Shown here: positions 56,946 through 64,000 of the stretch, piece after piece | How the letters are laid out: each line of letters opens with the position of its first letter | Position numbering within the stretch: position 1 is the first letter of the stretch | Position numbers and translations under genes: made by a program | Notes under the pieces: generated by a model | The model's input: the letters and a program-made list of their open reading frames with translations, nothing else | Database searches by the model: none | What the model was told of the DNA's origin: nothing | From: Paenibacillus nuruki | GTDB taxonomy: Bacteria; Bacillota; Bacilli; Paenibacillales; Paenibacillaceae | Length of the DNA: 64,000 nt | Reading direction: 5' to 3' | Assembly: GCF_001721045.1 (NCBI RefSeq) | Contig: NZ_MDER01000031.1 | Coordinates: forward strand, 124,001 to 188,000

Positions 56946-57914
56946 TTAAAAATCAAATTTAAAATCATCATCAGTCAAACGCTCAACGTTCATCGCACGC
57001 ACATAACCATTACCTTTTTTCGAGAAAAAGTCATGTTGTTTCGTATGTGTACTGATACCGTTGAATACGATTGGATTCACTTCTTCTTCTGCAAATACAG
57101 GATCAAATCCCAAGTTCATAAATGCTTTATTTGCATTGTAACGAAGGAAGACTTTTACATCTTCAGTCAGACCAATCGGATCATAAATCTCTTCGGTATA
57201 CTTCTCTTCATTTGCATGAAGGTATGTCAGTAGACCTTCTAAGATTTCATACACGTCTTTTTGCTCATCTTCTTCCAAATCATTGTAGATTTCTTGTGCA
57301 AGTACCCCTACATACACACCGTGAATACTTTCATCACGTAAAATCAAATCAATAATCTCACCGCTACATGTCATTTTACCTTGTCCTGCTAAATAAAGCG
57401 GATAGAAGAACCCACTGTAGAACAAATAACTTTCTAGCAATACAGAAGCCGCCATCGCTAAAAATAGCTCTTTCGGCGAATTAATATTCAAGTAGTACTG
57501 ACGGATCGTTTCTGCTTTGGTCTGTAAACGTGGATTATCTTCAACCCATTGGAAAATCTTATCGATTTCTTCAGTGGAAGATAGTGTTGTGAAGATACTG
57601 CTGTAAGATTTCGCATGAATCTGCTCCATCATCGCCATAAAGCCAAGTACCGCTTTACGTTGCATGCCTTCAACGTGCTCCAATACTTTAGGCATCCCTA
57701 CGCCACCTTGAATCGTATCAAGTAGCGTCAATCCTCCAAGCACTTTCATATAGGTGTCACGTTCAATATCGCTTAATTGAATCCATGACATTTTATCATC
57801 AGACAACGGAATCTCATCATCCGTCCAGAATTGCATAATATTTTGGTTCCAGAACATCATTGTGAAATCATCATCAGGACGGTTCCAGTTGACAGCTTTG
57901 ATAGGTCCACTCAT
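56946..57914 (-). CDS. nrdF: Class Ib ribonucleotide reductase small subunit
   Basis: Beta subunit that holds the dimetal-tyrosyl radical cofactor, 322 residues. Metal ligands and the radical Tyr are in [27 protein letters not shown] and [16 protein letters not shown]. The C-terminal tail ends DDFKFDF, which docks on NrdE. The ATG follows GGAGG. It is the last gene of nrdIEF, separated from nrdE by a 113-base gap with a small terminator, so its amount may be set separately. Confidence 0.95.
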   Translation of the reverse strand: MSGPIKAVNWNRPDDDFTMMFWNQNIMQFWTDDEIPLSDDKMSWIQLSDIERDTYMKVLGGLTLLDTIQGGVGMPKVLEHVEGMQRKAVLGFMAMMEQIHAKSYSSIFTTLSSTEEIDKIFQWVEDNPRLQTKAETIRQYYLNINSPKELFLAMAASVLLESYLFYSGFFYPLYLAGQGKMTCSGEIIDLILRDESIHGVYVGVLAQEIYNDLEEDEQKDVYEILEGLLTYLHANEEKYTEEIYDPIGLTEDVKVFLRYNANKAFMNLGFDPVFAEEEVNPIVFNGISTHTKQHDFFSKKGNGYVRAMNVERLTDDDFKFDF

Positions 57915-57955
57915 AAATCAAAATTCCTCCTTGGTAAACGTTTAAGGCATACAAA

Positions 57956-57976
57956 AAAGCCTAAAAAACAGGCTTT
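57956..57976 (-). terminator. Small hairpin-terminator between nrdE and nrdF
   Basis: On the minus strand AAAGCCT pairs with AGGCTTT (7-base T-rich loop) and is followed by T. The short stem suggests partial termination inside the operon. Confidence 0.55.
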
Positions 57977-58027
57977 CTTGTACAGTCCATTACAGTTATA
58001 TTGCTATAGCATTAGATTAAAAAAAGA

Positions 58028-60112
58028 TTACACCGAGCAAGTAATACATTCTTCTACGCTAAGCAATTTGGTACGTGTATAGTAAAGTGATTTTAGACCT
58101 TTTTGAGCCGCATACAGGTAATAACGAGCCAATTGACGAGTCGTTACATCGCTACCTACATGAAGAACTGTTGAAATCCCTTGATCGACATGATTTTGAA
58201 TTTCAGCAATCAGATCCAATACTTTAAATTGATTCATTTGGTAAGCTGATTTGTAGTAGAAATAGTTATCCTGTTGCATATATGGCATAGGATAGTAAGT
58301 CGTTGAGTTCGCATACGTACGTGTCTCAATTTGTTCTACAATCGGCATTACACTGGATGTTGCATTTTGGATATATGAAATACTTGCTGTTGGCGCGATT
58401 GCCAAACGATAAGCATGATAAAGACCGTGTTTCATCACATCAGCTTTCAGGTTTTGCCAGTCTGCTGGTGTTGGGATATACATATCACCGAACAAGTCGC
58501 TTGCACGCGTCGTTGCTGGGCGATAATCGGTTTCTAAATAACGATCAAAGTATGTTCCTTTTGCATATTCGGATTTCTCAAAATCAGCAAAAGTCGTTTG
58601 ACGCTCGCGAGCAATCTCCATACTTTTCTCTAATGAATAGAAGTTCATCATCATAAAGAATGTACGTACAAAGTCTCTTGCTTCATCGCTCTCATACGCA
58701 ATTTTGTTCTTCGCAAGATATCCGTGCAAGTTCATTACGCCTAGACCGACTGAATGCATTTCACGGTTTGCTTTAGCTACACCGGGTGCATTTGCGATAT
58801 CTGTCATATCACTTACAGAAGTTAGACCCATAATACCTTCATGAACCGATTCACGAATTTTGCCAAGTTCCATCACGTTAACCATATTCAGTGAACCCAA
58901 GTTACAGCTAATATCACGACGAATGATATCGTCTTGACCATAATCAGTAATCTCAGAAGTTTCTTGCAATTGGAAAATTTCAGTACACAAGTTAGACATA
59001 CGAATAGAACCGATATCTTTTAGTGCATGACCGTTATTCGCATTACTTTTGTTCATAATGTACGGATAGCCAGATTCCAACTGTACACTTGCGATTTTGG
59101 TTAACATATCACGAGCGCTCATAATGGCTTTCTTTTTGATACGATCATCTGCAAGCAATGTATCGTACATTTCATCGATATCTAGATCATCCAGATATTT
59201 ACCATAGGCTTTGTATACACTGTAAGGAGCGAATACATGCAATAGTTCGTTATCTGCTGCTAATTTGTAGAAGCGATTCGGTACAACAAGACCGATTGAC
59301 AATGTTTTGAGACGTGTACGCTCATCGGCATTGATTTTTTTGCTATCCAAGAATTCCATAACGTCCCAGCCAAAAATATTGTAATATGCTGCGCCAGAAC
59401 CTTTACGTTGCCCCATTTGATCTGCATAGGAAAAAGCATCTTCCATCAGTTTCAATACAGGCATAATTCCTTTAGCTGCACCTTCAACACCTTTGATCGG
59501 TTCACCACGTCCACGAAGTTTGGACAAGTTGACCGCTACACCGCCACCGATTTTGGATAATTGCATACAAGTGTTCAATACATGGTTGATCGAGTTCAGT
59601 GAATCATCCATTTCAAGTAAGAAACAAGATACCATCTCACCACGACGACTTTTACCTGCATTCAGGAATGTAGGTGTTGCTGGTTGTAGACGTTGTTCCA
59701 TCATCGACTTAGCAAGCGTCTTGGCATTCACTGCATCTCCGCGTCCCAAATGAAGAGCTACAACTGCAACACGATCTGCATAATGCTCTAAATATTGACT
59801 ACGGTCATTTGTTTTTACTGCGTAATCCGTATAGAACTTGGATGCCGCCATGTAAGATGGAAATTGGAAATCATAGCTATGTGTAATCGCATAGACTTCT
59901 TCCACATCTTGCGAAGTATAATTTTTGTACATATCTTCATAGTAGTCGTTATCAATCATATAACGTACTTTGGTTGCTGTATCCGGGAAGTTGATACTTT
60001 TACGAGCTACCTCTTCCATATATTCTACAACTGCTTCTTTATCTTTATCCAAACGGAAAAATCCACTCTCATCCCGTTGCATCAGTAAGTTGTTCAATTC
60101 AATATGCCGCAA
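58028..60112 (-). CDS. nrdE: Class Ib ribonucleotide reductase large subunit
   Basis: Alpha subunit that reduces ribonucleoside diphosphates, 694 residues. The N-terminal ATP-cone is absent, as is usual for NrdE. Motifs include TPTFLNAGKSRRGEMVSCFLL (with a catalytic-pair Cys), DISCNLGSLNMVNV and APTASISYIQNATSSVMP, and the C-terminal redox pair is in EECITCSV. The start is a TTG behind AGGAGG, overlapping the nrdI stop by 14 bases. It forms the active enzyme with NrdF. Confidence 0.95.
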   Translation of the reverse strand: MRHIELNNLLMQRDESGFFRLDKDKEAVVEYMEEVARKSINFPDTATKVRYMIDNDYYEDMYKNYTSQDVEEVYAITHSYDFQFPSYMAASKFYTDYAVKTNDRSQYLEHYADRVAVVALHLGRGDAVNAKTLAKSMMEQRLQPATPTFLNAGKSRRGEMVSCFLLEMDDSLNSINHVLNTCMQLSKIGGGVAVNLSKLRGRGEPIKGVEGAAKGIMPVLKLMEDAFSYADQMGQRKGSGAAYYNIFGWDVMEFLDSKKINADERTRLKTLSIGLVVPNRFYKLAADNELLHVFAPYSVYKAYGKYLDDLDIDEMYDTLLADDRIKKKAIMSARDMLTKIASVQLESGYPYIMNKSNANNGHALKDIGSIRMSNLCTEIFQLQETSEITDYGQDDIIRRDISCNLGSLNMVNVMELGKIRESVHEGIMGLTSVSDMTDIANAPGVAKANREMHSVGLGVMNLHGYLAKNKIAYESDEARDFVRTFFMMMNFYSLEKSMEIARERQTTFADFEKSEYAKGTYFDRYLETDYRPATTRASDLFGDMYIPTPADWQNLKADVMKHGLYHAYRLAIAPTASISYIQNATSSVMPIVEQIETRTYANSTTYYPMPYMQQDNYFYYKSAYQMNQFKVLDLIAEIQNHVDQGISTVLHVGSDVTTRQLARYYLYAAQKGLKSLYYTRTKLLSVEECITCSV

Positions 60113-60467
60113 TTTTATCTACCTCCTGTTGAAATCGTTGTGCGTCTCCTGTTGTACCTGCTAATTCGAACTTGTACACCACCGGTACATTATAACGTTC
60201 AGAGATCAGATCAGCACTGCGAGCGAATTTGTCACCCCAATTACGATTGCCACTTGCTGCAACTCCAATCAAGCGATTGTGATTTCTCTCCAAAAAGTGA
60301 ACTACCTTATCAGGAATCTGACCAAATCCAGTTGTGTACGTAACCAGTACAAAAGGTTCATTCAACGTCAGTGCCTCATCAATCTGTACAGCTTGTACAG
60401 CAGGTAATTTCAATTTGTTGATAAATCGTTTCACATTGCCTGTTTTGGAATCATAAGCAATTAGCAT
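60099..60467 (-). CDS. nrdI: Flavodoxin-like NrdI
   Basis: FMN protein that activates the manganese cofactor of NrdF, 122 residues. FMN-binding loops are in YDSKTGNVKRFI, TYTTGFGQIPD and SGNRNWGDKFA. AAGGAG precedes the ATG at 60467; an in-frame start at 60518 is less likely. It is the first gene of the operon, about 190 bases after an NrdR-controlled promoter. Confidence 0.94.
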   Translation of the reverse strand: MLIAYDSKTGNVKRFINKLKLPAVQAVQIDEALTLNEPFVLVTYTTGFGQIPDKVVHFLERNHNRLIGVAASGNRNWGDKFARSADLISERYNVPVVYKFELAGTTGDAQRFQQEVDKIAAY

Positions 60468-60623
60468 GGTGTGACATCTCCTTCTCGGTTCAATATGTAG
60501 TACCCTTCGTCCGTTCAATCACTATATAAATACAGATAACAATGCTCTAATATCATCTCAGTGTTATCTGCTCTAGTGCGTATAATTAGCTATAACCTAT
60601 ATATTCTCTGCTCAAACATCGCA

Positions 60624-60678
60624 ACCGCAATATATAGAAGACTTTATCAAAGATATACGCTATATATAGTGTTGTCAA
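60624..60678 (-). promoter_or_regulatory. nrd promoter with two NrdR boxes
   Basis: ACGCTATATATAGTGT at 60657-60672 is a near-consensus NrdR box. A weaker copy at 60624-60639 lies 32 bases away on the same helix face, the usual spacing for a pair. On the minus strand TTGACA (60678-60673) and TATCTT (60655-60650) flank the first box with a 17-base spacer, so NrdR would cover the promoter. Confidence 0.72.
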
Positions 60679-60877
60679 TAGGAACTGAAGGTCTACACCG
60701 CTGTCCAAACATGCCTTAAAAACGGTCTAATTTTTCAAAAATCCAAGTACAACGGGGACTTATTCGAACACGTATTTTACATACATCTCGATAATCATTT
60801 ATAAAAAAATAATTTTCTTGACATACTAGATATAGTGCATTCTGTTTTTCTTTTTCCCGAACATTTCCAGATTATGC

Positions 60878-60914
60878 AATGAACATAAATTCACTTTAAA
60901 ATGAACATAAATTC
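60878..60914. repeat. Two direct 15-bp repeats upstream of the beta-1,3-glucanase gene
   Basis: AATGAACATAAATTC occurs at 60878-60892 and 60900-60914, a period of 22 bases or two helical turns. Each copy carries GAA-N6-TTC dyad symmetry. They lie about 200 bases before the GH64 start and may bind a regulator. The rest of the gap 60680-61116 shows no gene or clear promoter. Confidence 0.5.
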
Positions 60915-61116
60915 CGGTCTATTTAGACGCTCAAGTATAAAACTTTAGCTGTTCTTGAACAAAAAAGCAAATAAAAGTTTCTTTAAATTAAGAAAGTTTG
61001 GCATAGAAATACACATGAGGATTACACATGGTTTTTGTCTTGTATTTATTACCATATATTGAAATAATTAAAAGCGAAATTGCAATCGCATACAATTTGA
61101 ATAGGAGGATATACGT

Positions 61117-62490
61117 ATGAAGAAAATGGTTTACTTCTTGCTTTTATCTGTACTTGTTCTGACAAGCAATCTCTTCTCTCCTGCATCATCTGTATCTGCG
61201 GCTGATTACACCCAAGGAGCCACCACTTCAGGCACAACAGCAACAATCTGGTTCTCTTCGAGTGTAAATACATCATGGGTAGATATCCATTACTCGGTGA
61301 ACTCGGGTAATTTGCAAAATCTGCGTATGACGTATGATAGTGGATCTAAGCGGTATATTCAAAATGTATCCAATGTAGCTACCGGTCAAATGATCAAATA
61401 TTCATTTACGTACAATAATGGAACTTCTGCTTATGATACCCCTAGCTTTAGCTATACCGTCACATCCGGTTCAACTACACCCACTAATCCCGGAACAGGT
61501 TCTGATTCAATCTACAGTATACCTGCGGCTTCTATTCCTACAGCTACAGGCAATGGCGTACTATCGTTCAAAGTACTTAATGGTACCAAAGGTGCGTATG
61601 CAAATAATCAGATTTACTGGGGCATTCTCGGAATCAATCCTGCCACTAAACAATGGAGTTATCTCGATAATAGCGGTCAGCTCAAGCCTATCTCTACCGC
61701 ACTCAACAATGCTACAGGGCATCTCACCAAAAATGGAGTCAATTACGCCAATATCTACAGTACGCTGGATCAGATCAATTGGGTGAATATGCCGAAGATC
61801 GATTCCGGTCGAATGTTTATCTGTGTAGGTTCACCTTGTTATATCAAAACATATGATGATGGATTTGCAGGCCCGGACATCAATAACCCTGCTGACCCTA
61901 ACCGTAATATCTATTTTGATTTTGTAGAATTCACTGTTGATGGTACTGGATATCATGGAAATACAACACGTGTAGATGGTTTTGGTTTTCCTTTACAGCA
62001 TCGCCTTGTGAATCGTGCAGGTAACTACGATCAGACGGTAGGCGAATTGGAATCAGAAACACGTTCAGGTCTATTTAGTAAGTATCGCAGTGAGGTACCT
62101 TCAGCATTCCAATCTCTTGCCGACGTACAAGCGCCTTACCGGATCGTAGCACCCATTCATGAAGCATTCGGGGTAAATGGTACACAAGCGAATTATTTTG
62201 CTGGATACAGCAATTACAGCACGCAGGAGATCTTGTTATGTAATGGTAGACTTGCAGAGGATTCAGGTACATGTTCAGCGATCAATCGTCATGTCTATGA
62301 CAATCAAGCGAACTGGAGTAATCCTGCTCAATATTACAAAGCCGCACCTGCTAATTACTATGCGAAGTTCTGGCATGATCATAGTATCAATCGCTTAGCG
62401 TATGGATTCGCTTATGATGATTACAATCAACAAGCTTCGTATCTCGAAGTCGGTGATCCCAAAGGATTGATTATTCGGGTCGGCTGGTAA
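61117..62490 (+). CDS. Secreted beta-1,3-glucanase, CBM56-GH64
   Basis: Secreted enzyme of 457 residues attacking beta-1,3-glucan such as fungal cell walls. The Sec signal peptide ends near SVSA-ADY. A CBM56-type glucan-binding domain covers about residues 30-118 (TTATIWFSSSVNTSWVDIHY), followed by a Thr/Pro/Gly linker and a GH64 domain from about 135 to the end. The putative catalytic pair is Glu in DFVEFT (near 271) and Asp in TTRVDGFGFP (near 287). GH64 enzymes release laminaripentaose. The ATG follows AGGAGG. Single gene ending at a shared terminator. Confidence 0.93.
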   Translation: MKKMVYFLLLSVLVLTSNLFSPASSVSAADYTQGATTSGTTATIWFSSSVNTSWVDIHYSVNSGNLQNLRMTYDSGSKRYIQNVSNVATGQMIKYSFTYNNGTSAYDTPSFSYTVTSGSTTPTNPGTGSDSIYSIPAASIPTATGNGVLSFKVLNGTKGAYANNQIYWGILGINPATKQWSYLDNSGQLKPISTALNNATGHLTKNGVNYANIYSTLDQINWVNMPKIDSGRMFICVGSPCYIKTYDDGFAGPDINNPADPNRNIYFDFVEFTVDGTGYHGNTTRVDGFGFPLQHRLVNRAGNYDQTVGELESETRSGLFSKYRSEVPSAFQSLADVQAPYRIVAPIHEAFGVNGTQANYFAGYSNYSTQEILLCNGRLAEDSGTCSAINRHVYDNQANWSNPAQYYKAAPANYYAKFWHDHSINRLAYGFAYDDYNQQASYLEVGDPKGLIIRVGW

Positions 62491-62513
62491 ATCGATATAC
62501 GATAATCATATAC

Positions 62514-62570
62514 AAAAAAGCCTGCTTCTACGGTCAAAGTCATTTTGACAGTGTAGAAGCAGGCTTTTTT
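62514..62570. terminator. Bidirectional intrinsic terminator
   Basis: An exact 18-bp inverted repeat (AAAAAAGCCTGCTTCTAC at 62514-62531 with its complement at 62553-62570). A T run is present on each strand, so it serves both the glucanase and galactokinase genes. Confidence 0.93.
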
Positions 62571-62614
62571 CTGTTCAATCATGATGCCTTGTATATGTTA
62601 CAAAAATGTATTCT

Positions 62615-63913
62615 TTAATTTAAGTAGTTATTCAAGCAGATGGATCCATGTTGACGTACATTGATAATATACGTAGATGTATTCAATGTTTTTTGAATAA
62701 GTGCTGTGTATTCGCTGACTAATTCTTTAGGTAAAATCGTCAAAATAACACCTGCAAATCCGCCACCATGTACACGACATGCGCCTGCTTGTTTTTGCTT
62801 CAAGAAGATCTCAGTAATCGCCAAAGCAATCGAAATACTTTGCTCACGGGTATGGGAATCTTGATATACGTTTTGGAGCCATTTCCATGATGAATTACCA
62901 GAACCGGTTATTAACTCTAGGAAATGATCCCATTCGTTGGCTTGTAGTGCTTTGACTTGCTCATCGACACGATCATTTTCTTCTAAGAAATGAAGTGCAC
63001 GTAATACTGCACGATCTCCTGTCTGTTCGCGAAGACGTGCCAAATTGCTATACACTTCTTCCAGACTAATCTGACGACACACTTCATGACCTAATGCTTC
63101 CGCAACCGCCTTCATTTCTTCCGGTACAGCCGCATAATCAGCAGTTAGATCAGCATGGTTGCCTCCTGTGTTTACGATAACCATTTCATATCCTTGTGCA
63201 TCAAAATCATAAGGAACGTGTTGAATCGCAGGTTCTTTGGGATTAATGAAATCGATTGCAATTAATCCACCGTGTGCGCAAGCCATTTGATCCAATAGTC
63301 CAGAAGGTTTATTCCAGAATTTATTTTCAGCATATTGTCCAATTCGAGCCATATTGACGATATCGACTTTGCTGTCATTATAGAACGTATTTAAGATGCT
63401 TGTGATCAACATTTCGAACGAAGCAGAAGAGCTCAATCCAGAAGCTGCCAGTACGTTTGTAGAGACATAAGCATTGAATCCGCCTACATGTAGTCCCCAT
63501 TTCACAAAGCCCGCAACGATACCACGGATCAACGCGAGTGTACCGCCTTCGCCTTCAACAGGTTCTAATTCAGACGTATGGATTTTGTATACATCACTAT
63601 AGCCTTCAGACACAATCGTAATATAAGGTTCATCTACAGGTACTGCTGCACTGATTGTATCTAGGTTGATACTGGTTGCAAGCACTTTACCGTAGTTATG
63701 GTCGGTATGATTACCACCAATTTCACTTCGACCTGGAGAACTGAATAATTGAATATTACCATCTCCAAATTGTTGGTGATAACTGTTCATGAGTTGTTGG
63801 TAACGATCCAATTGGTGCTGTACTTGTTCTTGTCCGTACATATCTACAAGTAATTGTTGCATCTTGTCTGTATTGTATTGTTGCAAGTTTTCTGTAACCG
63901 TTCTCAATTGCAT
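62615..63913 (-). CDS. galK: Galactokinase
   Basis: ATP-dependent kinase converting galactose to galactose 1-phosphate in the Leloir pathway, 432 residues, GHMP family. The substrate signature SSPGRSEIGGNHTDHN is near 59-74, the ATP loop LAASGLSSSASFEM near 155-168, and the third motif GACRVHGGGFAGV near 385. It is somewhat longer than the roughly 390-residue Bacillus enzyme because of an N-terminal extension of about 25 residues. The ATG follows AAAGGGG. Its promoter lies in the last 80 bases of the window or beyond, and galE/galT are not visible. Confidence 0.93.
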   Translation of the reverse strand: MQLRTVTENLQQYNTDKMQQLLVDMYGQEQVQHQLDRYQQLMNSYHQQFGDGNIQLFSSPGRSEIGGNHTDHNYGKVLATSINLDTISAAVPVDEPYITIVSEGYSDVYKIHTSELEPVEGEGGTLALIRGIVAGFVKWGLHVGGFNAYVSTNVLAASGLSSSASFEMLITSILNTFYNDSKVDIVNMARIGQYAENKFWNKPSGLLDQMACAHGGLIAIDFINPKEPAIQHVPYDFDAQGYEMVIVNTGGNHADLTADYAAVPEEMKAVAEALGHEVCRQISLEEVYSNLARLREQTGDRAVLRALHFLEENDRVDEQVKALQANEWDHFLELITGSGNSSWKWLQNVYQDSHTREQSISIALAITEIFLKQKQAGACRVHGGGFAGVILTILPKELVSEYTALIQKTLNTSTYIINVRQHGSICLNNYLN

Positions 63914-64000
63914 GTTAAATATCCCCTTTAATATTAAAAATAGTTTCTCCCATGTTGCTGATATCTGTTCCTATATTGATTGTACTGAAATTTTGCGGAA

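Noticed and set aside
56778-57233. A 151-codon plus-strand ORF across the end of nrdF
   Set aside because: It is mostly antisense to nrdF and runs through the nested palindromic element. No ribosome site or recognisable protein.
61028-61120. A 30-codon ORF overlapping the start of the GH64 gene
   Set aside because: It has only a weak GAGG site and contains the GH64 ribosome site in frame, so it is probably chance.

Overview
The window looks like chromosomal DNA of a spore-forming, low-GC Gram-positive bacterium, most likely Paenibacillus or a close relative. The support is AGGAGG-type ribosome binding sites in front of almost every gene, frequent TTG and GTG starts, CotH and GntR/AraR-type proteins, class Ib ribonucleotide reductase, MsmX-style sugar ABC systems without their own ATPase, and a very high density of glycoside hydrolases. 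No rRNA, tRNA, CRISPR array, insertion sequence or prophage was seen.

Layout. 1-9141 is the 3' part of a glycan-use operon (sugar ABC permease, PfkB kinase, GH38 and GH125 alpha-mannosidases, GH2 beta-galactosidase), which suits trimming of mannose-rich glycans. 9142-9549 is a gene-free patch with a nested palindromic element, 9-bp tandem repeats and a strong terminator. 9550-15120 is a xylan/glucuronate block: GH52 beta-xylosidase, an AraC regulator, mannonate dehydratase and a UxuB-like reductase. An MFS transporter follows. 16842-22755 is an RNA-repair operon (Hen1, Pnkp, RtcB) read leftward from a strong promoter through a leader that holds a 44-codon ORF and an intrinsic terminator. 22772-25157 holds a small membrane protein, an acyl-CoA dehydrogenase-like enzyme and an AT-rich two-gene module. 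25160-29036 is an AraC regulator with a Gfo/Idh dehydrogenase and two TIM-barrel isomerases. 29119-34584 is an AraR-like regulator with an ABC importer and a GH43 enzyme, probably for arabino-oligosaccharides.

35483-37426 holds three c-di-GMP-I riboswitch aptamers: one with a terminator ahead of a sortase, and a tandem pair ahead of a secreted transglutaminase. 37581-42989 has a formate dehydrogenase with its DUF1641 partner and two futalosine-pathway menaquinone genes. 43270-48344 has a DUF1540 miniprotein, a chemoreceptor and a CE12-PL11 fusion for rhamnogalacturonan. 48568-51909 is a CotH / DUF4956 / VTC-domain cluster. 52099-55370 is a YtrA-type regulator with its ABC transporter and an exact inverted-repeat operator. 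55571-56418 has a DUF1877 protein and a thioredoxin-like protein. 56795-56928 is a second copy of the nested palindromic element. 56946-60467 is nrdIEF with an NrdR-box promoter. The window ends with a secreted CBM56-GH64 beta-1,3-glucanase and galactokinase.

Most noteworthy: (i) two distant intergenic elements (9161-9290 and 56795-56928) that share short conserved boxes but have different, still complementary, stems; (ii) the RNA-repair leader with its own small ORF and terminator; (iii) the cluster of three c-di-GMP aptamers controlling surface-protein functions; (iv) the CotH/VTC/DUF4956 cassette.
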